A stretch of 64,000 nucleotides of DNA from JALZAI01 sp038212215. GTDB taxonomy: Bacteria > Actinomycetota > Actinomycetes > Mycobacteriales > Jatrophihabitantaceae. Made by a program: the position numbers and the translations under genes. Every line of letters begins with the position of its first letter. Within the stretch, counting starts at the first letter, position 1. Where the stretch lies: positions 62,001 to 126,000 of the forward strand of contig JBBQUT010000006.1 of NCBI GenBank assembly GCA_038212215.1, given 5' to 3'. Shown here piece by piece: positions 15,909 to 25,497 of this stretch. Below the pieces are notes generated by a model. The model was not told where the DNA came from. It worked only from the letters and a program-made list of their open reading frames with translations, and ran no database searches.

Positions 15909-16930
15909 CGAGAACGTTGCCCGCTGCGGTCGGCGACGCCGTCAGTGTGGCTTCGACCACGATGGCGGCCGCGTTGAATCGAGCATTGGCCGACTCGCTC
16001 GCCGCCGACTCGTCGGTGCTCGTGTTCGGTGAGGACGTCGGCGCGCTGGGCGGGGTCTTCCGCGTCACCGACGGGCTCGCCCGGCGTTTCGGCGACGACC
16101 GGGTTATGGATACCCCGATCGCCGAGTCGGGCATCGTCGGCACCGCGATCGGAATGGCGATGCACGGGTTACGTCCGGTGGTCGAAATGCAATTCGACGC
16201 CTTTGCCTATCCGGCTTTCGAACAGATCACCAGCCACCTCGCCAAGCTGCGCAACCGCACGCGCGGCGCGGTTGGGCTGCCCATTGTCATCAGGATTCCC
16301 TACGGCGGCGGGATTGGCGGCGTTGAGCATCACTGCGACTCGTCCGAGGTCTATTACGCGCACACACCAGGCCTGCGCGTCGTTACCCCGGGCACTCCCG
16401 CGGACGCCTACACCCTGCTGCGACAATCCATTGCCTGCCCGGATCCGGTCATCTTCCTCGAACCGAAGCGACGCTACTGGTCAGCCGAGAGCGCCGCTCT
16501 CTCAGATCTGGGCCCGGCTATCGACTCGGCGCTCGTGCGGCGCCCGGGCGATGACGTCACTCTCATCGCGTACGGCGGCCTCGTCGCGACCGCCTTGGAA
16601 ACCGCCGAAGCGGCAGCTCAGGAAGGGTGGTCGGTCGAGGTCGTCGATCTGCGCAGCCTCTCCCCCTTCGACGACGCGACGCTGGTCAAGTCTGTGCGCC
16701 GCACCGGCCGAGCCGTCGTCATCCACGAGGCGTCCGGTTTCTGCGGCTACGGCGCGGAGGTTGCCGCCCGGCTGAGCGAGCAGTGCTTCCACTATCTTGA
16801 GGCGCCGATCCTGCGCGTGACCGGATTCGACATCCCGTACCCGCCGCCGAAACTCGAGGACCACCACCTGCCCAGCGTCGATCGCATCCTCGACACGATC
16901 GAGCGTCTGCAATGCGACGACCGTGGCTGA
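15905..16930 (+). CDS. bkdB: Branched-chain 2-oxoacid dehydrogenase E1 component, beta subunit
   Basis: 341 residues. It has the family pattern VLVFGEDVGALGGVFRVTDGLARRFG, TPIAESGIVGTAIGMAMHG, EMQFDAFAYPAFEQI and RIPYGGGIGGVEHHCDSSEVYYAHTPGLRVV, the last being the transketolase-type beta domain that forms the active site with E1 alpha. Its ATG overlaps the alpha stop by 4 bp and its end overlaps the E2 start by 8 bp, so the three genes form one coupled unit. Confidence 0.9.
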   Translation: MTRTLPAAVGDAVSVASTTMAAALNRALADSLAADSSVLVFGEDVGALGGVFRVTDGLARRFGDDRVMDTPIAESGIVGTAIGMAMHGLRPVVEMQFDAFAYPAFEQITSHLAKLRNRTRGAVGLPIVIRIPYGGGIGGVEHHCDSSEVYYAHTPGLRVVTPGTPADAYTLLRQSIACPDPVIFLEPKRRYWSAESAALSDLGPAIDSALVRRPGDDVTLIAYGGLVATALETAEAAAQEGWSVEVVDLRSLSPFDDATLVKSVRRTGRAVVIHEASGFCGYGAEVAARLSEQCFHYLEAPILRVTGFDIPYPPPKLEDHHLPSVDRILDTIERLQCDDRG

Positions 16931-18143
16931 TTTCCGGCTGCCCGACCTGGGCGAGGGATTGACCGACGCGCAGATCATCGCGTGGCACGTCCAGGTCGGC
17001 GACTACGTCACCGTCGACCAGATCGTCGTCGAGGTCGAAACCGCCAAGGCCGCGGTCGAGGTGCCGGTGCCCTTCGACGGCGAGGTGAGTGCGCTACACG
17101 GCACGCCGGGCGATACCGTCACGGTCGGCTCGCTGCTGATCACGGTTACCGAGCCCGCCGGCATTCACGAACCCAGCGGCTTTCACGAACCCGGCGCGGC
17201 TACGGCCGGCCGCGGCAGCGGCAATGTCTTGATCGGGTACGGCACGCCGCGGGAATCGCGCCGCCGCAACCGCGCACGGCGTGGTTCGACCGCCGTCACG
17301 GCCGAGCGACCTCCCGGCCGGATCGCGGTCATTTCCCCGCTCGTGCGCAAACTTGCCCACGATGGCGCACTCGACCTGTCGACGATCACCGGCACCGGCC
17401 CGAACGGGCTGGTCCTGCGTCGCGACGTCGAACGTGCGCTGCAACGTCGCTCGAACGGCGAACGACGCATCCCGATCACGGGGCTGCGCAAGGTGATCGC
17501 TGACAAGCTCTCCCGATCGCGACGCGAGATACCGGAAGCCACGGTATGGGTGGACGTCGACGCCACCGAACTGCTCAGAGCGCGCACCGAGATCAATGCC
17601 CGTAGGCCAGAGCGCCCGGTCAGCGTGCTGGCGCTCATTGCCCGCTTCACCATCGTCGGATTGGGCAAATATCCAGAGCTCAACGGCCGCATCGAGGGCG
17701 ACGAGATCGTGTTGCCGTCCTCGGTACACGTCGGTTTCGCCGCGCAGACCGAACGCGGGCTGATCGTCCCTGTCGTGCACGATGCCGAGCAACTGAGCAC
17801 CCGCGACCTCTCTGCCGCGCTGACCCGACTGACCCTGGACGCGCGCGCCGGCAGCACGGCGCCGTCCGATCTGCAGGGTGGGACGTTCACCGTGAACAAC
17901 TACGGCGTCCTCGGCGTGGACGGTTCAGCAGCAATCATCAACCATCCCGAGGTCGCGATTCTCGGCATCGGCCGGATCATGGACAAGCCGTGGGTTGTCG
18001 ACGGGGAACTCGCGGTACGCAAGCTGTGCCAGCTCACCCTCGCCTTCGACCACCGCGTGTGCGATGGCGGGACGGCCGGCGGGTTCCTGCGGTTCGTCGC
18101 CGACTGTGTCGAGTCCCCCGTGAGTGCGCTCGGCGAGCTGTGA
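16923..18143 (+). CDS. bkdC: Dihydrolipoyl acyltransferase (E2) of the branched-chain 2-oxoacid dehydrogenase complex
   Basis: 406 residues from the GTG at 16923. An N-terminal lipoyl domain has the modified lysine in VEVETAKAAVEVP (about residue 43). It is followed by an Arg-rich linker, a peripheral subunit-binding domain (ISPLVRKLAHDGALDLSTITGTGPNGLVLRRDV) and a catalytic domain with the active-site DHRVCDGG near the C terminus. It transfers the acyl group from E1 to CoA. No dihydrolipoamide dehydrogenase (E3) follows, so E3 must come from elsewhere in the genome. Confidence 0.92.
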   Translation: MADFRLPDLGEGLTDAQIIAWHVQVGDYVTVDQIVVEVETAKAAVEVPVPFDGEVSALHGTPGDTVTVGSLLITVTEPAGIHEPSGFHEPGAATAGRGSGNVLIGYGTPRESRRRNRARRGSTAVTAERPPGRIAVISPLVRKLAHDGALDLSTITGTGPNGLVLRRDVERALQRRSNGERRIPITGLRKVIADKLSRSRREIPEATVWVDVDATELLRARTEINARRPERPVSVLALIARFTIVGLGKYPELNGRIEGDEIVLPSSVHVGFAAQTERGLIVPVVHDAEQLSTRDLSAALTRLTLDARAGSTAPSDLQGGTFTVNNYGVLGVDGSAAIINHPEVAILGIGRIMDKPWVVDGELAVRKLCQLTLAFDHRVCDGGTAGGFLRFVADCVESPVSALGEL

Positions 18144-18213
18144 CCCGCTGCGGTGGTGCACAGCGCGTGTCTTGGCAAGACATGTCGCTGCGCCGGCTGG
18201 GCTGTGCACCCGT

Positions 18214-19101
18214 TCAGCGTGCGCCGACCCGCGTCACTGCGTGTGCGGCTGCCTCGATCGCGGACCTCGCCGCGTCCACCAAACTCGCACCACCAGCCAG
18301 ATGGGCCGCCAAGGTACCGACGAAGACGTCGCCGGCACCGGTCGTATCGACGACCGCGACACGTGGGGCGCGGAGGCGGGTGGTGTCGTCGGCCAGCACG
18401 ATCGCGCCTTCGCTGCCAAGGGTCACGATCAGCGAGCGCGCACCGCTGGAGAACCGCAGCTCGGTAGCGATCTGCTCAAGCGACGAGGACCGCGAAGGTG
18501 CCAGCAGGCGCAGCAATTGCAAAGCTTCGTGCTCGTTGACGACGAGCGGGTCGGCGAGCGCCAATGTCCGAGCGGCGAGACGGACCACGGGAGCGGTGTT
18601 AAGAACGAAACGCGCACCAATCCGTTCGGCCAATGATGCTGCTGCATCGACCGCATGGACGGGGATCTCGGTCTGGGCGACGACGACGTCCGCCGCGCCG
18701 CCACGTGCCGTAGCGACCAATTCCGGTGAGACAAGGGCGTTCGCTTCACCGGCTACGACGATGGAATTCTCGGCGTCCGGGGTGACCGTGATCGAGGCGA
18801 AACCTGTCGCGACGTCCGCGACGATCGCGATCATGGTGGTGTCGACACCGGCCGCCTCAAGCGACTGCCGCTGGTCGCGACCCCAGTCATCGTCGCCCAC
18901 CGCGCCGACCATCGACGTGTGCGCGCCGGCCGCTGCAGCCGCCACGGCCTGATTGGCGCCCTTGCCACCGTGGTGGCGATCGACCCCACCGGCCACGACC
19001 GTCTCGCCGGCAGCAGGACGCCTCGACACGCGAAGCACTAAGTCGGCGTTGATCGAGCCGACCACGAGCACCCGCGCAATGCCGTTCACAGTTCGCTCCA
19101 T
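18214..19101 (-). CDS. rbsK: Ribokinase
   Basis: 295 residues of the PfkB family. The ribokinase signatures VVGSINADLVLRV, the second glycine motif HHGGKGANQAVAAA and the catalytic VDTTGAGDVFVGTLAAHL (catalytic Asp in GAGD) are present. It phosphorylates D-ribose; other sugars are possible. It is the downstream gene of a minus-strand pair with the LapA-like gene and has no transporter or rbsD nearby. Confidence 0.85.
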   Translation of the reverse strand: MERTVNGIARVLVVGSINADLVLRVSRRPAAGETVVAGGVDRHHGGKGANQAVAAAAAGAHTSMVGAVGDDDWGRDQRQSLEAAGVDTTMIAIVADVATGFASITVTPDAENSIVVAGEANALVSPELVATARGGAADVVVAQTEIPVHAVDAAASLAERIGARFVLNTAPVVRLAARTLALADPLVVNEHEALQLLRLLAPSRSSSLEQIATELRFSSGARSLIVTLGSEGAIVLADDTTRLRAPRVAVVDTTGAGDVFVGTLAAHLAGGASLVDAARSAIEAAAHAVTRVGAR

Positions 19102-19119
19102 CGTGCGGCGGTGTGGCGG

Positions 19120-19686
19120 CTACTTCTTTCGGCCCGGGTGGCGCAACCCTTCGGTGTCGGCGTTCGCCTGCAAAGCCTTGCGTAGCTGGAAGATGCGGAC
19201 GGTTCCCGGAACGACGGCGATCACCACTCCGCTCAGTGCCGCGACGAGCATGGCCAGCCCCAGTGACACCTTGCCGCTGAAGCCGAGGAAATGCAGCGTC
19301 GCGTTGTTCAAGTTCTGCGCGATGAAGATGATGAGCAGCACGAGCACCACAACAGCGGCAATCAGGCCGATCCAGACGCCGCTGACCTTGGTGCGCCGCA
19401 CGCGGCCCCGGTCGTCGAAACCGGGTGGCGGCTGGGTCGGGCTCGGCGCCGCGGTGTCCTGTTGCGGCTGCTCGCGGTAGGGCTCGTGGTCTTGCTGTGG
19501 GAAATACTGCTGCGGCTGGTACTGCTGCGGGGCTGGCGGCATCGGCCGCTGATCCATTCCGCCTTGCGGCTGGTTCATTCCGCCTTGGTTCATTCCGCCT
19601 TGCGGCTGGTTCATTCCGCCTTGCGGCGGCGGCGGCGCCGGCTGCCACGCCCTCGGTGGTGGACCCGGATCTCTGGACTCGGTCAT
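19120..19686 (-). CDS. LapA-like (DUF1049) membrane protein with repetitive N-terminal tail
   Basis: 188 residues from the ATG at 19686. The first 100 are Pro/Gln/Met-rich with repeated GGMNQPQ units and further PQQ-rich sequence, probably disordered and cytoplasmic. Two hydrophobic helices follow (VWIGLIAAVVVLVLLIIFIAQNLNNATLHFLGFSG and GLAMLVAALSGVVIAVVPGTVRIFQLRKAL), the lipopolysaccharide-assembly protein A / DUF1049 pattern. Function in actinobacteria is unknown. The tail repeats are encoded by near-identical DNA repeats. Confidence 0.75.
   Translation of the reverse strand: MTESRDPGPPPRAWQPAPPPPQGGMNQPQGGMNQGGMNQPQGGMDQRPMPPAPQQYQPQQYFPQQDHEPYREQPQQDTAAPSPTQPPPGFDDRGRVRRTKVSGVWIGLIAAVVVLVLLIIFIAQNLNNATLHFLGFSGKVSLGLAMLVAALSGVVIAVVPGTVRIFQLRKALQANADTEGLRHPGRKK
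19555..19629 (-). repeat. In-frame tandem repeats encoding GGMNQPQ units
   Basis: On the plus strand the unit CATTCCGCCTTGCGGCTGGT (plus one T) appears at 19555-19575 and 19591-19611. A shorter 15-bp form lies at 19576-19590 and a partial one at 19612-19629. All unit lengths are multiples of three, so copy-number change would keep the reading frame of the LapA-like protein. Confidence 0.7.
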
Positions 19687-19800
19687 GGCATCCCTTCCAC
19701 CACACGCGACCTGACCGTGGCCGAACTGCGGCAAACGGATCTGGTCGATACGTCGACCCTGATACTGATCAAGATACCGCCTACCTGCCACGGGCCACGG

Positions 19801-20697
19801 CTAGCCACCGACCGGATTCGTGCGCAGTGCGCGCTGCTCGCCGCTGCGTCGCACCTGAATCTGCCCACCGTCGATACGTAGCTCGTACACCGGCTGCGGC
19901 CGCGTCGCCGGGCCGCGTACGACCGCACCGTCCGCGACTGCGAATGCGCTGTCGTGCCAGGGGCAGACGATGCAATCATCCTGCATTTCCCCGTCGCTGA
20001 GCGGGCCGCCGCGGTGCGTGCAACGGTCGGCGAGCGCCCGAACGCCGCCGGATGTCCGCACGAGCAGCATGGCCACTGCGCCGGCGCGCACCTGCTTCAT
20101 CTCACCTACCGCTGGCAGTTCGGCCTCCGCGAGCACGTCGGTCCACTCGGCAGGCCCGCTCTGGAAGGCGGTCGTGTCGACGCCGACGCCCTGCGCGTAC
20201 GCGAGGTGCCCACCGAGCCAGCCGCCGACGCCCGCCACCAGCGCTCCGGCACCGGCGAGTACGACGCCAGCCCGATGCCGGTCGCGGCGCCGTGCCAACC
20301 AGCTCGCCGAATAGAGCCCGACAGCAGTGTCGTTACACAACGCGTGCACGACACCCACCCGGCGCTCGGCACCGCCGGTGTAGAGCCAGTCGCTGAAACC
20401 GGTCAGCACCGCCGGCAGCGAGCTGAGTACGCCGAAGCCGATGACCAGCTGTGCGCTGCGCCGATGCTCACCTGTCGCGTCCAGCAACGATCCGGTCGTC
20501 CAGGCTCCGAGTGGCACCGCCACCAGGGCAGGGTGCACCGGGTGCCCTACCGCTGTGCCGCTGAGCGCGTCGCGCACGCGACGGCGTTTGAGCGCGTCGC
20601 CGGTGCGAGCGAGCGCGTCGGCGAGCGGATCGATCGCTTCGGCAGCTTCGATGCGTGTCGCCAGGGATTCCAGCACCCGCGCGAGTCGTTGCACCAT
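19801..20697 (-). CDS. DUF2231 membrane protein fused to a Rieske [2Fe-2S] domain
   Basis: 298 residues. The N-terminal half has four hydrophobic segments and the DUF2231 pattern GTAVGHPVHPALVAVPLGAWTTGSLLDATG. The C-terminal third is a Rieske domain with CTHRGGPL and CPWHDSAF, giving the Cys-His/Cys-His ligands of a [2Fe-2S] cluster, inside a ferredoxin-like fold. The fusion suggests a membrane-anchored electron carrier; its partners are unknown. It is divergent from the formate dehydrogenase operon. Confidence 0.85.
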   Translation of the reverse strand: MVQRLARVLESLATRIEAAEAIDPLADALARTGDALKRRRVRDALSGTAVGHPVHPALVAVPLGAWTTGSLLDATGEHRRSAQLVIGFGVLSSLPAVLTGFSDWLYTGGAERRVGVVHALCNDTAVGLYSASWLARRRDRHRAGVVLAGAGALVAGVGGWLGGHLAYAQGVGVDTTAFQSGPAEWTDVLAEAELPAVGEMKQVRAGAVAMLLVRTSGGVRALADRCTHRGGPLSDGEMQDDCIVCPWHDSAFAVADGAVVRGPATRPQPVYELRIDGGQIQVRRSGEQRALRTNPVGG

Positions 20698-21079
20698 GTG
20701 TTGTGTTCAACCTCGTCTTCTCGTCAACCTCGGAAAATGTCAGCCGGTCAGGACCGTTGCATCACACGGTCAGCCGAGGACCCCTGCAGGGCCCGAGGGA
20801 AGCTTTCGTCTCGCCCAGATCGAGCGCTGCGACAGCCACCTCCGGTGGGTGTAGGGCATGACGACTCCTCCCGCAGGCGCAACCGGACCGGCTGTGGAGA
20901 TACCCAGCAGGCCCCAAGTACTCACCTGACCCACCGCGCGCGTCTGAGAGCTCACGCGGGACCGGAGCAGAAACCGAGAACCCGGGAACCACGACGAGCA
21001 CCCCAATCGGTCGACCGCCGGAGAGATTGTCGGTGCAGGTGGGTAGCGTGCACGCGAGAGTCGGACGAGGGGAGGCAGC
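20698..21079. other. 382-bp divergent intergenic region upstream of the formate dehydrogenase operon
   Basis: No conserved gene is recognised. On the minus strand a 29-codon frame (20770-20859, starting MPYTHRRWLSQ) has the ribosome-site-like GGGAGGAG eight bases before its ATG, but nothing else supports it. The region must hold the promoters of both flanking genes. GAGGGGAGG lies 4 bp before the formate dehydrogenase ATG. I could not match any known riboswitch class. Confidence 0.4.
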
Positions 21080-24000
21080 ATGGACCCGCGCAAGGCCGTG
21101 CGGCAATGGCCCGTCATTCGTCAGCTCACCGGCCCCGACCGACTCGGGCGAGGCGCGGCCGTGGAGTCCGCGCGTACCGCCGGCCTCACCCCACGCACCA
21201 CCACCGCTGACCGGATCGTCCAGAGCATCTGCCCGTACTGCGCTGTCGGCTGCGGCCAGCGGGTGTTCGTCAAGGACGAGCGGGTGACCCACATCGAGGG
21301 CGACCCCGACTCGCCCGTCTCCCGAGGCCGGCTCTGTCCGAAGGGTTCGGCCAGTGAGCAACTCGTCAACTCCCCCGGGCGCCAGACGAAGGTGCTCTAC
21401 CGACGGCCCTACGGCACCGACTGGGAACCGCTCGATCTGGAGACCGCCACCGACATGATCGCCGAGCGGGTCCTGGCTACCCGCGCGCGCACCTGGCAAG
21501 AGCGCGACGACAAGCAGAACTTCGTCCGGCGCACACTCGGCATCGCCGCGCTCGGCGGCGCCACGCTCGACAATGAAGAGAACTACCTCATCAAGAAGCT
21601 GTTCACGGCGATGGGCGCGATCCAGATCGAGAACCAGGCCCGTATTTGACACAGTGCCACCGTCCCCGGTCTGGGGACTTCATTCGGCCGTGGCGGTGCC
21701 ACCACCTTCCTTCAGGACTTGGAGAAATCTGACTGCATTGTCATCCAGGGCTCGAACATGGCCGAATGCCATCCGGTCGGCTTCCAGTGGGTGATGGAGG
21801 CGAAGGCACGCGGGGCGAAAATCATTCACATCGATCCCCGTTTCACGCGCACGTCCGCCGTGGCCGACATGCACGTGCCGCTCCGGGCGGGGAGTGACAT
21901 CGCGTTCCTTGGCGGCATCGTCAATTACATCCTCGAGAACGAGAAATGGTTCCCGGAGTACGTCAGCGCCTACACCAACGCTGATGTGATCCTGCGCGAG
22001 GACTTCGTCGACACCGATGATCTCGACGGCGTCTTCTCCGGCTACGACCCGGAAACCGGCCACTACGACACCACGTCCTGGCAATACGAAGGTGTGGACG
22101 AGACGGAACCTTCGGGGGAGGTCAAGGCACCGAGCGGCGGGCAGGACGAAGACGACGGGTCACGCAAAGAACGTGGCGCCGGGCACGAGATGGGTGGCCA
22201 CGGCGCGAGCCTGCCGCACAGCGATGTGCAGCGTGACGAGACGCTGCAGCACCCCCGCTGCGTCTTCCAGGTGCTGAAGCGGCACTACGCCCGCTACACG
22301 CCCGAGATGGTGTCGCGCACCTGCGGCGTTCCGGTCGAAGCGTTCCTGCGGGTATGCGAGGAAGTCACCGCCAACAGCGGCCGCGAGCGCACGACATGCT
22401 GGGTGTACTCGGTCGGGTGGACGCACCACTCTGTCGGCGTGCAGTACATCCGCGGTTCGGCGATCATCCAGCTCCTGCTGGGGAACATGGGCCGCCCCGG
22501 CGGCGGCATCCTGGCGCTGCGCGGGCACGCGAGCATCCAAGGCTCGACCGACATCCCGACCCTGTTCAACTTGCTGCCGGGCTACCTCCCGATGCCGAAG
22601 GTGGGCGAGCACGATTCGCTCGACGACTACGTGGACACGATTACCAGCCCGTCCCAGAAGGGGTTCTGGGCCGACGCCCGCAAGTTCACGGTGAGCCTGC
22701 TCAAGGCCTACTGGGGTGACGCGGCGAACGCCGAGAATGACTACCGCTACGGCTACCTGCCGCGGCTCACCGGCGATCATGGCACCTACGCAACAGTAAT
22801 GGCGATGCTTGCCGACGAGGTCGAGGGATACTTCCTGATCGGCCAGAACCCGGCCGTTGGATCTGCACACGGCAAGATGCAGCGCCTGGGCATGTCGCAC
22901 CTCAAATGGCTTGTCGTCCGCGATCTGAACATGATCGAGTCGGCGACGTTCTGGAAGGACGGTCCCGAGATCGAGACCGGCGAGTTGCGCACCGAGGACA
23001 TCGGCACCGAGGTGTTCTTCATGCCGGCGGCTTCGCACGTCGAGAAGGACGGCACGTTCACCCAGACCCAGCGCATGCTGCAGTGGCACCACAAGGCGAT
23101 CGAGCCGCCGGGCGACTGCCGCAGCGACCTGCACTTCTTCTTCCACCTGGGCCGCAAGCTGCGTGCGCGCCTGGCTGCGGACGACCTGGACCGGGACCGT
23201 CCGCTGCGCGATCTGACCTGGGACTACCCGGTCGACGCGCACGGCGACCCGTCCGCCGACGCGGTGCTGCAAGAGATCAACGGCCGGCACCTCTCCGGTG
23301 AAAAGGCGGGCCAGACTCTGAATTCCTATCTCGAGATGGCCGACGACGGCTCGACCAGCGGCGGTTGTTGGATCTACACCGGCGTCTACGCCGACGGGAT
23401 CAATCAATCCAAGCGGCGAAAGCCCGGTCGCGACCAGTCCTGGGTGGCGCCGGAATGGGGCTGGGCATGGCCGCTGAACCGCCGGATCCTCTACAACCGG
23501 GCGTCGGCAGATCCCGACGGCAAGCCTTGGAGCGAGCGCAAAGCCTACGTCTGGTGGGACGAAGAACAGCGGAAGTGGACGGGCCATGACGTGCCCGACT
23601 TCGAGCCCACCAAGCCCCCCTCCTACCGCTCCGAGCCAGGGACGGGCGGGATCGCCGGGTTGGACGGCGACGATCCGTTCATCATGCAAGCTGACGGCAA
23701 GGCGTGGCTGTTCGCGCCGGCCGGGCTGCTGGACGGGCCGCTGCCCGCGCACTACGAACCTGCTGAGTCGCCCGTCCGCAATCCGTTCTACCGGCAGCAG
23801 GCCAGCCCCGCGCGGGAAGTGTTCCCGCGCAAGGACAACCTGCAGAACCCGTCGCCGCCCGAGCCTGCGTCCGACGTGTTTCCCTTCGTGTTCACGACCT
23901 ATCGATTGACCGAGCATCACACCGCGGGCGGGATGAGCCGTTGGGTGGCGTTGCTGTCCGAGCTGCAACCCGAGTTCTTCTGCGAGATCTCCCCGGAATT

Positions 24001-24469
24001 GGCGCGGCTGCGTGGGCTCGAGCATCTCGGCTGGGCGACGATCGTCACCGCGCGCACTGCGATCGAGGCGCGCGTGCTCGTCACCGACCGGGTCGTCGCG
24101 CTCAACGTCGGCGGCCGGACACTGCACCAGATCGGGTTGCCCTACCACTGGGGGGTGGGCAAGAGCGCGCTGGTCTCCGGCGACTCTGCAAACGACCTGT
24201 TCGGTGTGACGCTGGATCCGAACGTCCACATCCAGGAATCGAAGGTCGCCTCGTGCGACATCCAGCCGGGACGGCGGCCGTCCGGACCGGCTCTGCTGCG
24301 CTTCGTCGAGGAATACCGCAGCCGCGCCGGCATCACCATCGAGACCGGCAATCAACAACGCACCGGCATCCAAAGCGACACTGTGCCGGCCGTCAGCACT
24401 GTGCCGGCCGACAGCATTGTGCCAGCCGACAGCACTCTGCCGGACGACGACACTTTTACGGAGCGCTGA
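21080..24469 (+). CDS. fdhA: Selenocysteine-containing formate dehydrogenase, catalytic (molybdopterin) subunit
   Basis: A continuous frame of 1129 residues if the TGA at 21647-21649 is read as selenocysteine, residue 190. The N-terminal [4Fe-4S] ligands are C51-x2-C54-x3-C58 (CPYCAVGC) and C86 (RLCPKG). The context NQARI-Sec-HSATVPGLG is the active-site sequence of FdnG-type enzymes, where Sec ligates Mo or W, and homology resumes at once with TSFGRGGATTFLQDLE. A SECIS hairpin follows the TGA, and selA, selB, selD and tRNA-Sec are 2-10 kb downstream. It oxidises formate to CO2 with a bis-MGD cofactor. No Tat signal is visible, so a cytoplasmic face is likely. The C terminus carries an 18-bp-repeat tail. 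Confidence 0.93.
21650..21694 (+). promoter_or_regulatory. Bacterial SECIS element for selenocysteine insertion in fdhA
   Basis: Starting one base after the UGA, a hairpin forms with GTCCCC (21662-21667), a GGTCT loop (21668-21672) and GGGGAC (21673-21678). The GGUCU apical loop is the feature SelB recognises in the E. coli fdhF and fdnG elements, and the distance from the UGA is as expected. GCCAC (21656-21660) can pair with GTGGC (21690-21694) to extend the lower stem. Binding by the local SelB is inferred. Confidence 0.85.
24377..24448 (+). repeat. Four 18-bp in-frame tandem repeats at the end of fdhA
   Basis: The units GACACTGTGCCGGCCGTC, AGCACTGTGCCGGCCGAC, AGCATTGTGCCAGCCGAC and AGCACTCTGCCGGACGAC encode a D/S-T/I-V/L-P-A/D-D/V six-residue repeat at the extreme C terminus of the formate dehydrogenase. 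This acidic Ser/Pro tail is outside the conserved enzyme and is probably a flexible appendage. Confidence 0.75.
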
Positions 24470-25497
24470 TGGGCAGCCAATTGTCTGGACCCGATCCCCA
24501 TGTTGCGAAGAACTCGGGGTGGCACGAACCGCCGCCGCGCAAGGGTTTCTTCACCGACACCTCGATCTGCATCGGCTGCAAGGCGTGCGAGGTGGCGTGC
24601 AAGGAATGGAACGGCATCCCCGATGACGGGTTCAATCTGCTCGGTTCCTCCTACGACAACACCGGTGCGCTCGGCGCGTCGACGTGGCGGCACGTGGCTT
24701 TCATCGAGCAGCCGCGCCGCCTCGGCGAGCAGGAACTCGCATTCGAGGGCATGCCCCTCGGCCCGCCGGCGAGCGACGCGCTCAACGAAGCTGGCGACGC
24801 GGCGCTGTCCGGCGACCGCAGCCTGCTCGGTACCGACAACACCAAGGTGCAGCTGGGCATGCCGAGCTTCAACCTCCCGGGCGCGGCGAGCGGCCTGGAA
24901 ACCCGCACCGATTTCCGTTGGTTGATGTCCTCGGACGTGTGCAAGCACTGCACCCACGCCGCGTGCCTAGACGTCTGCCCGACCGGATCGCTGATGCGCA
25001 CCGAATTCGGCACGGTTGTCGTCCAGGATGACATCTGCAACGGCTGCGGCTACTGCGTGCCGGCCTGCCCGTTCGGGGTGATCGATCGGCGCATCGGCGA
25101 CCGGGACACCGTCAAGAACGTCGGCATCGCGCAGAAGTGCACGCTCTGCTACGACCGCATCGGCGCCGGCCAGACGCCCGCTTGCGCGCAGGCGTGCCCG
25201 ACCCAGTCGATCCAGTTCGGTGACGTCGACGAGCTGCGCGTCCGCGCGCAAGAACGGGTGGAAACGCTGCACGCAAACGGGGTCAGCGATGCACGGCTCT
25301 ACGGCGAGAATCCGCACGACGGCATCGGTGGCGCAGGCGCGATGTTCCTGCTGCTCGATGAGCCGGAGGTGTACGGCCTGCCGCCGGACCCGATCGTCAC
25401 CACCCACGACTTACCGGTGATGTGGAAGCAAGCTGGACTGGCCGCGCTGAGCCTGCTGGCCGGTGCCGCGGCCGCATTTGTCGGACGCTCGCGTTGA
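24469..25497 (+). CDS. fdhB: Formate dehydrogenase iron-sulfur subunit
   Basis: 342 residues; the ATG overlaps the fdhA stop by one base. Four ferredoxin-type Cys clusters are visible: CIGCKACEVACKEWN, CKHCTHAACLDVCPTG, CNGCGYCVPACPFG and CTLCYDRIG...CAQACPT. This is the FdnH/HybA four-[4Fe-4S] layout that relays electrons from the molybdenum site. A hydrophobic C-terminal helix (AGLAALSLLAGAAAAFVG) anchors it to the membrane, as in FdnH. The next gene overlaps by 4 bp. Confidence 0.93.
   Translation: MGSQLSGPDPHVAKNSGWHEPPPRKGFFTDTSICIGCKACEVACKEWNGIPDDGFNLLGSSYDNTGALGASTWRHVAFIEQPRRLGEQELAFEGMPLGPPASDALNEAGDAALSGDRSLLGTDNTKVQLGMPSFNLPGAASGLETRTDFRWLMSSDVCKHCTHAACLDVCPTGSLMRTEFGTVVVQDDICNGCGYCVPACPFGVIDRRIGDRDTVKNVGIAQKCTLCYDRIGAGQTPACAQACPTQSIQFGDVDELRVRAQERVETLHANGVSDARLYGENPHDGIGGAGAMFLLLDEPEVYGLPPDPIVTTHDLPVMWKQAGLAALSLLAGAAAAFVGRSR

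Noticed and set aside
21647..21649. TGA in the formate dehydrogenase gene as a nonsense mutation making a pseudogene
   Set aside because: Homology continues directly on both sides, the codon is at the known Sec position, a SECIS hairpin follows and all selenium genes are nearby.
22160..24373. Long open frame antisense to fdhA
   Set aside because: Same reason: high-GC codon usage leaves the opposite strand open; no family features.
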